The notes: generated from the letters alone by a model not told the origin. 10,783 nt of DNA from Microcaldota archaeon (GCA_016214445.1 JACROM010000109.1:1-10783), one strand, 5' to 3'. Shown: positions 1-6,028, numbered from the stretch's first letter. A program made the numbers and translations.

Positions 1-114
1 AACAAGTATCCGACGGGAAAGAAAATCTCGGATGAAGAATACGCGAAGGTCAAACTGGTACCAAGCGAGTTTCACGGCGAATGGAACTACGCAATTAAGC
101 CAAACTCGAATTGA
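1..114 (+). CDS. C-terminal fragment of an ISAzo13-like (Rhodopirellula-type) transposase
   Basis: Frame 1 is open from the window edge to TGA at 112-114 and gives 37 residues, with the features YPTGKKISDEEYAKV and FHGEWNYAIKP. This tail resembles what I remember of the C-terminus of DDE transposases of the ISAzo13 / Rhodopirellula group, which commonly ends in a YPTGxKxSDEE segment followed by FHxEWNYTI. The catalytic DDE core would lie upstream of the window, so whether the gene is intact cannot be judged. The next gene (127-525) is convergent, with its stop only 12 bases away. No terminal inverted repeat could be recognised. The family call rests on remembered motif similarity over a short stretch. 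Confidence 0.6.
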   Translation, partial: NKYPTGKKISDEEYAKVKLVPSEFHGEWNYAIKPNSN

Positions 115-126
115 TTAGTTTATTAT

Positions 127-525
127 TTAACAAACCCTAAGGTCTGGCGTGGAATAGACCTTCACTTTTTTTTGCCGCCTCAGTTTTTTGTCATTGCTCC
201 ACAACCCGCAGTTTTCGTGCAAAGCCAGCGCGAGAAATGGCCAGTCGTCGATGTCTGGTGTCATGCTTTTCGCTTCTTTAGAATCGCTCTCATAGGCACT
301 CTCCGGCACGAGTTCGATTTTGGACAAAATCATCTTAGCACTTTTGTCAATCTCTGAAGGTTCCAGCCCCGTTTTTTCTATCATGTACTCCCGATACTTC
401 GCGATTTCTGCGCCCAAGCGTTCGACCGAACAAAGTTTGAGCAGGCCGCTGAGAACCAGATTTCTCGTCGTGCCATTCCGCATTATTGCGGCAATTGCTA
501 TGTTTGTGTCGACAACCAGTTCCAT
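127..525 (-). CDS. PIN-domain ribonuclease (VapC-like, possibly orphan toxin)
   Basis: The product is 132 residues if started at the ATG at 523-525, just before MELVVDTN. The longer reading frame back to 783 crosses the hairpin array and has no PIN-like sequence, so the short start is preferred. PIN folds are Mg-dependent single-strand RNases, and the expected acidic residues are present: D6 (VVDTN), E40 (in LGAEIAKY), D93/D94 (DIDDWPFLALA) and D112 (SNDK). At 132 residues it matches the usual size of stand-alone PIN proteins. No VapB-like antitoxin gene adjoins it: upstream (right) are structured hairpins and tRNA-Ser, downstream a transposase fragment. It could be an orphan toxin or a housekeeping PIN nuclease. 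Domain call strong, toxin role inferred. Confidence 0.85.
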   Translation of the reverse strand: MELVVDTNIAIAAIMRNGTTRNLVLSGLLKLCSVERLGAEIAKYREYMIEKTGLEPSEIDKSAKMILSKIELVPESAYESDSKEAKSMTPDIDDWPFLALALHENCGLWSNDKKLRRQKKVKVYSTPDLRVC

Positions 526-564
526 TTGCAACTTTCTCTGCAGCCAATATAAGCTCCTGCAGAG

Positions 565-725
565 TAGCTGGCCGGTGGCTTTTGAGCGAAACCGATGGTT
601 CTGCTCGAACCATCGGCAACCTCTGTTTGAGCGTAGCGTTTGGCGCTCAGGGCGCCAAACGCGACCAACTGTTTGAGCGTAGCGTTCGACCTTTGCGGTC
701 GAACGCAACAAACTCCTGCCAGCTG
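565..725. repeat. three-hairpin array with conserved linkers
   Basis: Three perfect inverted repeats with 5-base loops occur in a row: 592-601/607-616 (10 bp), 636-646/652-662 (11 bp) and 682-691/697-706 (10 bp). Hairpins 2 and 3 are each preceded by the same linker, CTGTTTGAGCGTA; hairpin 1 is preceded by the related TTTTGAGCGAA. The stem sequences of hairpin 1 and the others differ, while stem length and loop size are kept. An outer complementary pair (566-572 with 718-724) could close the set into one multibranched structure. The array lies directly upstream of the minus-strand PIN gene, in what would be its 5' leader. Function unknown; it could be a regulatory RNA leader or a small palindromic repeat family. 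Confidence 0.8.
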
Positions 726-728
726 AAA

Positions 729-740
729 AGGTTTTTAAAG
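729..740 (-). promoter_or_regulatory. candidate TATA box for the PIN gene
   Basis: The minus strand reads CTTTAAAAAC at 740-731, matching the archaeal box A. A start about 25 bases downstream would fall near 710. The transcript would then run through the three hairpins before reaching the PIN start at 525, leaving out the right arm (718-724) of the possible outer stem. Confidence 0.4.
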
Positions 741-786
741 GGCTTGAACCCAGATTATTAGAGCTCAGCAGCAGTTCAGCCATTGG

Positions 787-794
787 TTTTTAAA
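787..794 (+). promoter_or_regulatory. TATA box of tRNA-Ser
   Basis: TTTTTAAA ends 26 bases before the first base of the tRNA, the spacing expected for an archaeal box A driving a tRNA with a very short leader. Confidence 0.6.
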
Positions 795-856
795 CTCCGG
801 CGGGCAAAAAGTTGTTTTGCGCCGGGATGGCAGAACGGTAACGCGCAGCCCTGGAA

Positions 857-904
857 CTTATTGTAGGTTGCCTTGAAAAATCAGGCGTACCTTCTGAAGT
901 GGAA
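857..904 (+). other. tRNA-Ser anticodon-loop intron (37/38)
   Basis: This 48-nt intron sits at the canonical archaeal site. It folds into one hairpin (AGGT...ACCT and GCCT...AGGC arms around 868-892). The central helix between loop bases 32-35 (CTGG) and 899-902 (GTGG) is imperfect, so the BHB is of the relaxed type. Confidence 0.8.
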
Positions 905-936
905 AGGCTGTGGCCGCAAGGCCTTCTGAGTTCGAA

Positions 937-1234
937 GGGTCATCTTTTCTTTTTCCAAAAAGATGCGAACAAAGCCTCAACGGCTTTGTAGCACATCGCA
1001 AAACGAAAGTTTTGCGTTGAAAGCTGGCCTGTCCAAAAGAAAAAGGATATTGACGAGCGAATCAAACGCGCTGGTCGTCCGCCAAAGAAAACTTGGCGGG
1101 TCCAAAAAGAGAAAACGCTCTTGAGGGCTTGGCCCAAAAGAAAACGATCTTGTGCACGAATAAAATTGTGCGGGTCCAAAATAAACGGTCTTGATTCGCG
1201 AATCGGGTCTTTGGAAGAAAACGTCAATAGGAAA
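937..1234 (+). other. tRNA-Ser T-loop intron (59/60), 298 nt, repeat-rich
   Basis: This intron interrupts the T-loop after TTCGAA (931-936); the exon resumes with T1235 and the 3' strand of the T-stem. It contains two 8-bp hairpins, 969-976/982-989 and 997-1004/1009-1016 (GAAA tetraloop), also found at 3723-3769 and 5826-5871. After these come several degenerate copies of a GTCCAAAAAGAAAACG-nTCTTG segment (about 1029, 1102, 1132 and 1173). The BHB central helix is imperfect: TTCG against AGGA. No protein is encoded. Confidence 0.85.
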
Positions 1235-1281
1235 TCTCAGTCCCGGCGTGTTTCTTTTTCATTAGATGAGGGTTGGTTCAA

Positions 1282-1866
1282 TTGGTAGACAAACCGGAAA
1301 AGCCTAAGCATGTGCCCCAGAAACAGGCAGCAAAAAAAACAGGAAAGGAAAAGGACAATTACCGCGGTATCGTAAGACTTGTAGGAAAGGACCTCTTGGG
1401 TCACTTGACAGTTAAACAGGGCCTAATGAGGATTCCGGGCGTAGGCCAGGTCTTGGCAGCGAACATGGCGCGCATAGTGGATACTAAAGTTGGCATTCAG
1501 TTTGATGAAATAGTGGGAAACCTCGACGACTCGCAGCTGAAGAAGATCGAGGAAGTGGTCAGGAACCCCCTGTCTTTCGGCATTCCCGCTCACATGTTGA
1601 ACAGGCCGATAGACCCTCTTGAAGGAACCCCTAAGCATCTAGTCATGGTGGATTTGGGTTTCGCGGTGAAGCAGGACATACAGCGGCACAGGGAGATACG
1701 TTCATACCGTGGCTGGAGGCACCAGATGGGCCAGAAGGTCAGAGGACAGCGCACCAGGTCAACCGGAAGAACCGGCATGACAGTTGGCGTGTTGAAGAAG
1801 GCCATGAAGGCCCAGGCTGCTGCCGCGTCAGCAGGTGCTCCGGCGAAGGAAGAAAAGAAGAAGTGA
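1282..1866 (+). CDS. rps13: 30S ribosomal protein uS13
   Basis: This small-subunit head protein contacts the P-site tRNA and the central bridge to the large subunit. Diagnostic motifs are RIPGVG (helix-hairpin-helix), the segment YRGWRHQMGQKVRGQRTRST and GRTGMTVGV. The preferred start is TTG 1282, giving 194 residues, because GAGGG (1268-1272) sits 9 bases upstream of it. An in-frame TTG at 1273 directly abuts that ribosome-binding site and is less likely. The protein exceeds the usual ~150-residue archaeal form through a Lys-rich N-terminus and an Ala/Lys-rich C-terminal tail, both low complexity. It is first in the uS13-uS4-uS11-rpoD gene string and is followed after 14 bases by uS4. Confidence 0.97.
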   Translation: MVDKPEKPKHVPQKQAAKKTGKEKDNYRGIVRLVGKDLLGHLTVKQGLMRIPGVGQVLAANMARIVDTKVGIQFDEIVGNLDDSQLKKIEEVVRNPLSFGIPAHMLNRPIDPLEGTPKHLVMVDLGFAVKQDIQRHREIRSYRGWRHQMGQKVRGQRTRSTGRTGMTVGVLKKAMKAQAAAASAGAPAKEEKKK

Positions 1867-1880
1867 GTTGACTTACAAAT

Positions 1881-2423
1881 ATGGGCGACCCGCGTAAGAA
1901 AAGGAAAACGTACGAGAAGCCGAAGAAGCTGTGGGACAAGCGCCGCATCGAGGAGGAGAAGGCTTTGAGGGAAGAGTTCGGGCTCAAGAACGCACGGGAA
2001 CTCTGGAAGATGCAGACCATCCTGAGGCGCGTCAGGCGCGAAGCGAGACGGCTGTTGTCCAAGAAGGGCGCGGACCTGGAGAGCAGGATGTCCCAGCTGC
2101 TTGGCAGGGTTAAGAAGCTGCTCCTCAAGAACGCTGAAGCTACAGCCGAAGATGTGCTCATGCTTACTACCAAGGACATCCTTTCGAGGAGGCTCGAGAC
2201 AGTCGTAGTGAGGAAGCATTTTGCGAGGACTTACAAACAAGCCAGGCAGTTCATAGTGCACGGCCACATTTCAGTTGACGGCAGCAAGGTCACGTCGCCG
2301 TCCTACCTGGTTTCGTTCGACGAGGAGGACAAGGTGGGCTGGTACAAGAGGCCGCTTGAATCCACTCCGCCGGAACCGAAGGCTGCAGCTTCCCCGGAAC
2401 CCAAGGTGAGTTTGAATGAGTGA
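1881..2423 (+). CDS. rps4: 30S ribosomal protein uS4
   Basis: This 180-residue protein binds 16S rRNA early in small-subunit assembly. The Lys/Arg-rich N-terminus ([14 protein letters not shown]) is typical of archaeal uS4. The S4 RNA-binding domain is seen around residues 104-150 ([20 protein letters not shown] then [12 protein letters not shown] and SYLVS). The C-terminal ~25 residues are a Pro/Ala/Glu-rich extension. The 3' end overlaps the uS11 start by 8 bases, indicating translational coupling. Confidence 0.97.
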   Translation: MGDPRKKRKTYEKPKKLWDKRRIEEEKALREEFGLKNARELWKMQTILRRVRREARRLLSKKGADLESRMSQLLGRVKKLLLKNAEATAEDVLMLTTKDILSRRLETVVVRKHFARTYKQARQFIVHGHISVDGSKVTSPSYLVSFDEEDKVGWYKRPLESTPPEPKAAASPEPKVSLNE

Positions 2424-2928
2424 TGACGCTACTGAAAAGAAGGAAGAGAAGACCGAAGCGCCTGCAGCAGACCAGTCCGCTCAGAGGCCGCGCAGGGACC
2501 CGAGGCGGAGGAGTTTTTCCGGTCCGTCCACTTTCACGCCCAAGAAAGGCAAGTGGGGCGTTGCGCACGTTTACTCTTCGAAGAACGACACCATCATAAC
2601 GATAACCGACTTGAGCGGCGCGGAGACCATAGCGCGCGCTTCCGGCGGCATGACCGTCAAGAGCGCACGCGAAGAAGGCTCGCCTTACGCTGCAATGCAG
2701 GCTGCTTTCTTGGCAGCCAGGAAAGCCAAGGAACGGGGGCTTACGGGCATACACATCCGCGTGCGTGCTCCGGGCGGCCACTTCGCCAAGACTCCCGGTT
2801 CTGGCGCGCAAGCGGCAATAAGGGCGCTGGCGAGGAGCGGCCTCCTTATAGGAAGGATAGAGGATGTGACGCCCATTCCTACTGACTCCACGAAGAGGCC
2901 GGGCGGAAAAAGAGGAAGGCGCGTTTGA
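2416..2928 (+). CDS. rps11: 30S ribosomal protein uS11
   Basis: This 170-residue protein forms part of the small-subunit platform near the E-site. It is recognised by [20 protein letters not shown], the ASGGMTVK segment, the [20 protein letters not shown] segment and the C-terminal basic [20 protein letters not shown]. The first ~35 residues are an acidic/charged extension ([10 protein letters not shown]) absent from the core fold. GGTGAG (2404-2409) lies 6 bases before the ATG. It overlaps uS4 by 8 bases. Confidence 0.97.
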   Translation: MSDDATEKKEEKTEAPAADQSAQRPRRDPRRRSFSGPSTFTPKKGKWGVAHVYSSKNDTIITITDLSGAETIARASGGMTVKSAREEGSPYAAMQAAFLAARKAKERGLTGIHIRVRAPGGHFAKTPGSGAQAAIRALARSGLLIGRIEDVTPIPTDSTKRPGGKRGRRV

Positions 2929-2943
2929 GGGGTTTTGCATCTT

Positions 2944-3663
2944 ATGGAAATTGAAGTTGTTGCGGAAGAGCACAAGAAGCTGTACTTGCTGGTTGACGGC
3001 GCGTCCACTGCTTTTTTGAACGCGTTGAGGCGCGCGGTCATAGCGTCGCTTACGGCGTACGCTATAGACAAGGTGGACTTTTACGAGAACACGTCCCCCA
3101 TGTTCAACGAGTACGTCGCGAACAGGATAGGCTTGGTGCCGCTCACTTTCGAGGAGTCCGCCTCCGGAGACGTTTCGTTCTCCCTTGACGCCGAAGCAGT
3201 GGAGGAGGAGAAGACCATCTATTCCGGCGACCTCGTTTCGCAGGACCCCGCAATAAAGGCCTTCTATCTTCACGTTCCCATTGTCAAGCTCGGCAAGGGC
3301 CAGCGCCTTCGCTTTGAGGCGACCGCGCGTGTCGGAAAAGGCAGGGAACACGCGAAGTTCCAGAGCGCGCTTTCAAGCTACGGTTCATTGGACGAAATCA
3401 AGCTGGTTGACGCCTGCAAGAAGTGTGGCAGGCAGATGAAGTGCAGGGAACCTTTCCTGAAGGACAAGATTCCCGCCTCCAAGCTGCCGGAATTGTGCAC
3501 GGTCTGCGAGGACTGCGAGTCCAAGGTGCAGGCCAAGAAAAACGAGCACATCCTTTTCTTCGTGGAGTCGTTCAACAACATCAGCGCGAGGCAGCAGTTG
3601 TTCCGCGCGTTGGCTTCCCTGGTAGAGGAGGGTCAAAAGGTCAAGGAGGTTTTGAAAGCTTAA
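2944..3663 (+). CDS. rpoD: DNA-directed RNA polymerase subunit D (Rpo3)
   Basis: This is the archaeal counterpart of bacterial alpha and eukaryotic Rpb3; it pairs with subunit L and nucleates polymerase assembly. From ATG 2944 it is 239 residues; an in-frame TTG at 2935 lies only 2 bases after GAGGGG (2927-2932) and is disfavoured. The alpha motif FLNALRRAVIAS and NRIGLVPLTF mark the dimerisation domain. Six cysteines, C158, C161, C167 (CKKCGRQMKC) and C185, C188, C191 (CTVCEDC), mark the ferredoxin-like insert that binds an iron-sulfur cluster in some archaeal D subunits. The C-terminal helix ends LVEEGQKVKEVLKA. Its TAA stop overlaps the first copy of the 21-bp direct repeat. Confidence 0.96.
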   Translation: MEIEVVAEEHKKLYLLVDGASTAFLNALRRAVIASLTAYAIDKVDFYENTSPMFNEYVANRIGLVPLTFEESASGDVSFSLDAEAVEEEKTIYSGDLVSQDPAIKAFYLHVPIVKLGKGQRLRFEATARVGKGREHAKFQSALSSYGSLDEIKLVDACKKCGRQMKCREPFLKDKIPASKLPELCTVCEDCESKVQAKKNEHILFFVESFNNISARQQLFRALASLVEEGQKVKEVLKA

Positions 3664-3682
3664 GACGCTTGCAGGGGTAGCA
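3662..3682. repeat. 21-bp direct repeat, copy 1 (tRNA-Leu 5' end fragment)
   Basis: This is identical to 3933-3953. It contains the nine-base leader and the first 12 bases of tRNA-Leu (GCAGGGGTAGCA at 3671-3682) but is not followed by the rest of a tRNA. It begins inside the rpoD stop codon. Confidence 0.9.
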
Positions 3683-3932
3683 CAAGGCCCATCTTTTCTT
3701 TCTTTCCGAAAGAAAGATGCGTACAAAAGCAAAGGCTTTTGTAGCACCTCGCAAAACAATAGTTTTGCGTTGAAAGCTGTGGCGCTCCAAAAGAAAGAAA
3801 GGTGAAGCCACTCTTCCGTGAGGGAGGGGGGTGAATCCAAGGGTCGATGGCAAACCAAAGGTTTGCCACGTGCTGCAAACAAACCATGTTTGCATCATTC
3901 GGGGGAACCGTAGCGCAAGCGAAGGTGCCCCC
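3683..3932. repeat. intron-like repeat element outside a tRNA
   Basis: This 250-bp stretch contains no gene. Near its left end it carries the two-hairpin module seen in the tRNA-Ser and tRNA-Pro introns: stems 3723-3730/3735-3742 and 3750-3757/3762-3769, preceded by a CATCTTTT...AAAGATG arm and followed by TTGAAAGCTG. Further hairpins are GGCAAACC/GGTTTGCC around 3850-3868, GCAAAC/GTTTGC around 3880-3897, and GGGGG/CCCCC at 3900-3932. It is bounded by the 21-bp direct repeat. Confidence 0.75.
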
Positions 3933-3953
3933 AAGACGCTTGCAGGGGTAGCA
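3933..3953. repeat. 21-bp direct repeat, copy 2 (leader and start of tRNA-Leu)
   Basis: This second, identical copy of 3662-3682 runs straight into the complete tRNA-Leu. Repeat-to-repeat distance is 271 bp. Confidence 0.9.
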
Positions 3954-4230
3954 AAGCCTGGTCAAATGTGCTGGCTTGAGGGGTCAGTCCCGTAGGGGTT
4001 CGAGGGTTCAAAAGACCATCTTTTTCTTTTGGAAAGAAAAAGCTGGTCGGTCCAAAAAGAAACGATCTTGACTTGCGAATTCAAATTCGCGCGCTAAGCT
4101 GTTTTTCTTTGGCGGACGGCCGCACCTTTCCGTGAAAACGCAAAAGCGTTTTCATGGCGCCACAAAGCGAAGCTTTGTGCGCGCTTTTTCCAAAAAGAAA
4201 GGGGTGGTCTTGAAAGTCCCTTCCCCTGCA
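3942..4230 (+). tRNA. tRNA-Leu(GAG) with a T-loop intron
   Basis: Exons are 3942-4012 and 4217-4230. Acceptor GCAGGGG pairs with CCCCTGC (4223-4229), with A4230 as the leucine discriminator. Anticodon stem CTGGC (3971-3975) pairs with GTCAG (3983-3987) around anticodon GAG (3978-3980); the anticodon loop is uninterrupted. The class II variable arm is TCCC-gtag-GGG (3988-3998). T-stem GAGGG (4002-4006) pairs with CCCTT (4218-4222). The spliced length is 85 nt. It lies between rpoD and eL18, a place where a tRNA-Leu is also found in other archaea (remembered from the haloarchaeal S9 operon), and the eL18 ATG follows after 33 bases, so it is probably co-transcribed. Confidence 0.93.
4013..4216 (+). 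other. tRNA-Leu T-loop intron (59/60), 204 nt
   Basis: A clean BHB is visible: TTCA (4007-4010) pairs with TGAA (4211-4214), the 5' bulge is AA|A and the 3' bulge is AG|T. The intron opens with a long U/A hairpin, GACCAtCTTTTTCTTT against AAAGAAAAAGcTGGTC (4014-4048). It also holds two 8-bp hairpins, 4134-4141/4146-4153 and 4161-4168/4172-4179, shared with the tRNA-Tyr T-loop intron. Confidence 0.9.
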
Positions 4231-4263
4231 TTTGTTCCCTGCCGTGAATTTGGTGAAAAGAAC

Positions 4264-4611
4264 ATGAAGAGAGGTCCTGAAAGCATTGTAACGTTGCGTT
4301 TGCTTAACGCCCTGAGAAAAGCCAAGAAGCCTGTGTGGGCGAGGGTTGCGGAGATAATCCGCGCTCCGCGCAGGAGGCGGCCCGAAATCAGCCTCGCGAG
4401 GCTCGGTAGGGTGACCAAGGAAGGCGACAAGGTCGTTGTTCCAGGCAAAATCATTGGGGCGGGAAAGGTCGGGCACAAGCTCACCATCGGTTATCTGGCC
4501 GTCTCGAAGGCGTCGGTTGACGAGCTCGAAAAGGAAGGAATCGAGGCGATGCCGTTCGCGAAGTTCATAGAAGCCAACAAGGACGGCAAGGGCGTAAAAA
4601 TAATCGTTTGA
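4264..4611 (+). CDS. rpl18e: 50S ribosomal protein eL18
   Basis: This 115-residue large-subunit protein has no bacterial counterpart in this form. The start is ATG 4264 (MKRGPESIVTL) with GGTG at 4251-4254; the frame is open further upstream but only through the tRNA-Leu intron. Family features are RLLNALRKAKKPVWARVAE, the IRAPRRRRPEI segment and VVVPGKIIGAGKVGHKLTIG. The length is normal for archaea. Its last bases abut the uL13 leader. Confidence 0.95.
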   Translation: MKRGPESIVTLRLLNALRKAKKPVWARVAEIIRAPRRRRPEISLARLGRVTKEGDKVVVPGKIIGAGKVGHKLTIGYLAVSKASVDELEKEGIEAMPFAKFIEANKDGKGVKIIV

Positions 4612-4631
4612 AGATTTTGGTGTTATGCGAT

Positions 4632-5042
4632 ATGGTTGTATTGGATGCGAAGGGAGCGGTCATAGGAAGACTAGCCGCATCAGTCGCGAAGAAGCTCCTG
4701 CTGAAGGAGGAAGTGGTCATAGTTAACGCTGAACAGGCGGTTTTCTCCGGCAGCGCGGACTTCATAATAGGCAGGTACGAGAGGCGCAGGACCATGACAG
4801 ACAAGTCCGACCCGGAGCACGGTTTGAAGATGCCGAGGCGGCCTGACCTGTTCCTCAGGAACATAATCAAGGGCATGCTGCCCAAGCGCGCAACTCGCAT
4901 GAAGGAAGCGCTTTCCCGTCTGCGCGTTTACCTGGGCGTGCCCGAAGAAGTCAAGTCAGCAGAGCAATTCGTTTCCAAGAAGCCGCGCTTGTCGGTTTCG
5001 CTCGACACCGTGTGCAGGCGCCTTGGCTGGACCCGTTGGTGA
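4632..5042 (+). CDS. rpl13: 50S ribosomal protein uL13
   Basis: This large-subunit protein is 136 residues from ATG 4632 (MVVLDAKGAVIGRLAASVAK). GGTG at 4619-4622 is 9 bases upstream. A TTG at 4608 overlapping the eL18 stop would add eight residues that do not fit the family. Recognised by VLDAKGAVIGRLAA, VIVNAEQAVFSG and the MLPKRATRMKEALSRLRVY segment. Followed after 11 bases by uS9. Confidence 0.95.
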   Translation: MVVLDAKGAVIGRLAASVAKKLLLKEEVVIVNAEQAVFSGSADFIIGRYERRRTMTDKSDPEHGLKMPRRPDLFLRNIIKGMLPKRATRMKEALSRLRVYLGVPEEVKSAEQFVSKKPRLSVSLDTVCRRLGWTRW

Positions 5043-5053
5043 GATGTGATTAC

Positions 5054-5473
5054 ATGGCAAAGAAGACTTCGAAGAAGAAATCCAAGTCAAAGGTTTACCG
5101 TGGCAAACGCAAGCAAGCAGTTGCCAGGGTACACCTCAGGAAGGAGGGCTCGGGCAAGATATACTACAACGGTTCCGCTCTTACCGCGGTTTCTTCGCCG
5201 TGCGTCAGGCAGATAGTCTCCGAACCATTGCGCTTCGTCGACGCGTTCAACTGCGACGCTTTTATAAGCGTAAGCGGCGGAGGCGTCATGGGGCAGGCGC
5301 AGGCTGCAAGGGTGGCGTTGTCGCATGCTTTGGTTGACGTTTACGGAGACGAACTCAAGAAGAAGATGCTCGATTACGACCGCACCCTCATAATTGAGGA
5401 TCCGCGGCGGGTCGAACCGAAGAAGTTCAAGGGCCCGAAAGCAAGGGCGAGGTTTACCAAGTCATACAGGTGA
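5054..5473 (+). CDS. rps9: 30S ribosomal protein uS9
   Basis: This 139-residue protein has a C-terminal tail that reaches the P-site tRNA. ATG 5054 follows the uL13 stop by 11 bases. Motifs are GKRKQAVARVHL, GSGKIYYNG, VSGGGVMGQAQAARVALSHA and the terminal segment RRVEPKKFKGPKARARF with final KSYR. The N-terminus is Lys/Ser-rich. Confidence 0.97.
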   Translation: MAKKTSKKKSKSKVYRGKRKQAVARVHLRKEGSGKIYYNGSALTAVSSPCVRQIVSEPLRFVDAFNCDAFISVSGGGVMGQAQAARVALSHALVDVYGDELKKKMLDYDRTLIIEDPRRVEPKKFKGPKARARFTKSYR

Positions 5474-5481
5474 TTTGAAGT

Positions 5482-5697
5482 ATGCTTATGCCGGTAAGAT
5501 GTTTCACGTGCGGGAATCCCGTTAGCGAGTGGTACGACGAGTTCAAGCGCCGCACAAAACCGCACGAGGAAGGCGGCCAGCCCGAGGACGCTTCGGCCGT
5601 TCTGGACGACCTTGGAGTCACGCGCACGTGCTGCAGGAGAATGTTCCTCGCCAACGTGGACCTCATAGACGAAATCTTGGCGTTCCCGAGGTTCTAG
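5482..5697 (+). CDS. rpoN: DNA-directed RNA polymerase subunit N (Rpo10)
   Basis: This small zinc-binding polymerase subunit (Rpb10 homologue) belongs to the D-L-N-P assembly platform. It is 71 residues, with the zinc ligands CFTCG near the N-terminus and CCRRM near residue 51 (CX2C...CC). Start ATG 5482 is 8 bases after GGTGA (5469-5473); ATG 5488 (MPVRCFTCG) is an alternative closer to homologues. It is the last gene of the ribosomal operon here. Subunit K, often next in archaea, is not seen. Confidence 0.95.
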   Translation: MLMPVRCFTCGNPVSEWYDEFKRRTKPHEEGGQPEDASAVLDDLGVTRTCCRRMFLANVDLIDEILAFPRF

Positions 5698-5730
5698 TTT
5701 CCGTGTCTACGGAAACGTTTTTCTTTCCTC
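5698..5730 (+). terminator. hairpin plus T-rich terminator of the ribosomal operon
   Basis: Directly after the rpoN stop, TTTCCGT and ACGGAAA form a 7-bp perfect stem with a GTCT loop (5698-5715). A pyrimidine-rich run (GTTTTTCTTTCCTC) follows. Confidence 0.6.
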
Positions 5731-5791
5731 TTAGCCTACAGTTTATACGTTCGGGGAGGTAGGGTAGCCTGGCCATCCTTTCAGCTTTGGG

Positions 5792-5966
5792 TGACCATCT
5801 TTTTCTCTTTCCCAAAGAGATGCGGACAAAGCCTAAACGGCTTTGTAGCACGCCGCAAACCGCAGTTTGCGCGCGAAAAGCTGGTCGGTCCAAAAAGAGA
5901 AACCGTTTTGGGCCGTCCGAACGAAGCAAGAATAAAAATTTGGCGCTTCCGTTTCGGATTCAAAAC
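5792..5966 (+). other. tRNA-Pro anticodon-loop intron (37/38), 175 nt, repeat-bearing
   Basis: BHB: TTTG (5786-5789) pairs with CAAA (5961-5964), 3' bulge AC|A. The intron begins GACCATCTTTTTC like the T-loop introns. It carries the two-hairpin module 5826-5833/5839-5846 and 5854-5860/5865-5871, shared with tRNA-Ser intron 2 and with 3723-3769, and then TCCAAAAAGAGAAACCG. Confidence 0.9.
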
Positions 5967-5987
5967 AGCTGAAGACCCGAGTTCGAA

Positions 5988-6028
5988 TGGACTTGCTGAT
6001 GGTCGAAGACCGTCGGCTTCCGCGAAAC
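5988..6028 (+). other. tRNA-Pro T-loop intron (59/60), 41 nt
   Basis: This is the smallest intron here. TTCG (5982-5985) pairs with CGAA (6023-6026), 5' bulge AA|T, 3' bulge AC|T. The body is one hairpin, CTGATGGTC/GACCGTCGG with a GAA loop. It has none of the shared repeat modules, so the site can be occupied without them. Confidence 0.9.

Larger units (their letters stand above)
821..1248 (+). tRNA. tRNA-Ser(GGA) with two introns
   Basis: Exons are 821-856, 905-936 and 1235-1248. Acceptor stem GCCGGGA pairs with TCCCGGC (1241-1247), followed by G1248, the serine discriminator. Anticodon stem CAGCC (846-850) pairs with GGCTG (906-910), and anticodon GGA is 853-855. A class II variable arm (GGCC-gcaa-GGCC, 912-923) fits serine. 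T-stem CTGAG (926-930) pairs with CTCAG (1236-1240). Introns lie at 37/38 (857-904) and 59/60 (937-1234). The spliced tRNA is 82 nt and CCA is not encoded. The D-stem is weak: A12 faces C23 (A832/C842). A T-rich tract (1249-1261) follows, and uS13 starts 33 bases downstream. This tRNA-plus-ribosomal-operon arrangement argues for a working gene. Confidence 0.9.

Noticed and set aside
565..725. CRISPR array
   Set aside because: There are only three units, the palindromic parts differ in sequence rather than repeating, and no cas gene is near.
940..1227. Minus-strand frame of 95 codons
   Set aside because: It lies wholly inside the tRNA-Ser T-loop intron and its translation simply reads the repeat modules.
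1590..3351. Long minus-strand frames (225 and 353 codons) opposite the ribosomal genes
   Set aside because: They are shadows of the conserved uS13, uS4, uS11 and RpoD genes, caused by codon composition.
3671..3700. A second complete tRNA-Leu
   Set aside because: Only 12 bases of the tRNA are present; no anticodon or T-arm could be found before the second copy at 3942.
3660..4263. Reading frames of 60-165 codons across the tRNA-Leu locus, including an N-terminal extension of eL18 from 4132
   Set aside because: They run through tRNA exons and A/T-rich intron hairpins and resemble no protein family; eL18 has its own ATG and ribosome-binding site at 4264.
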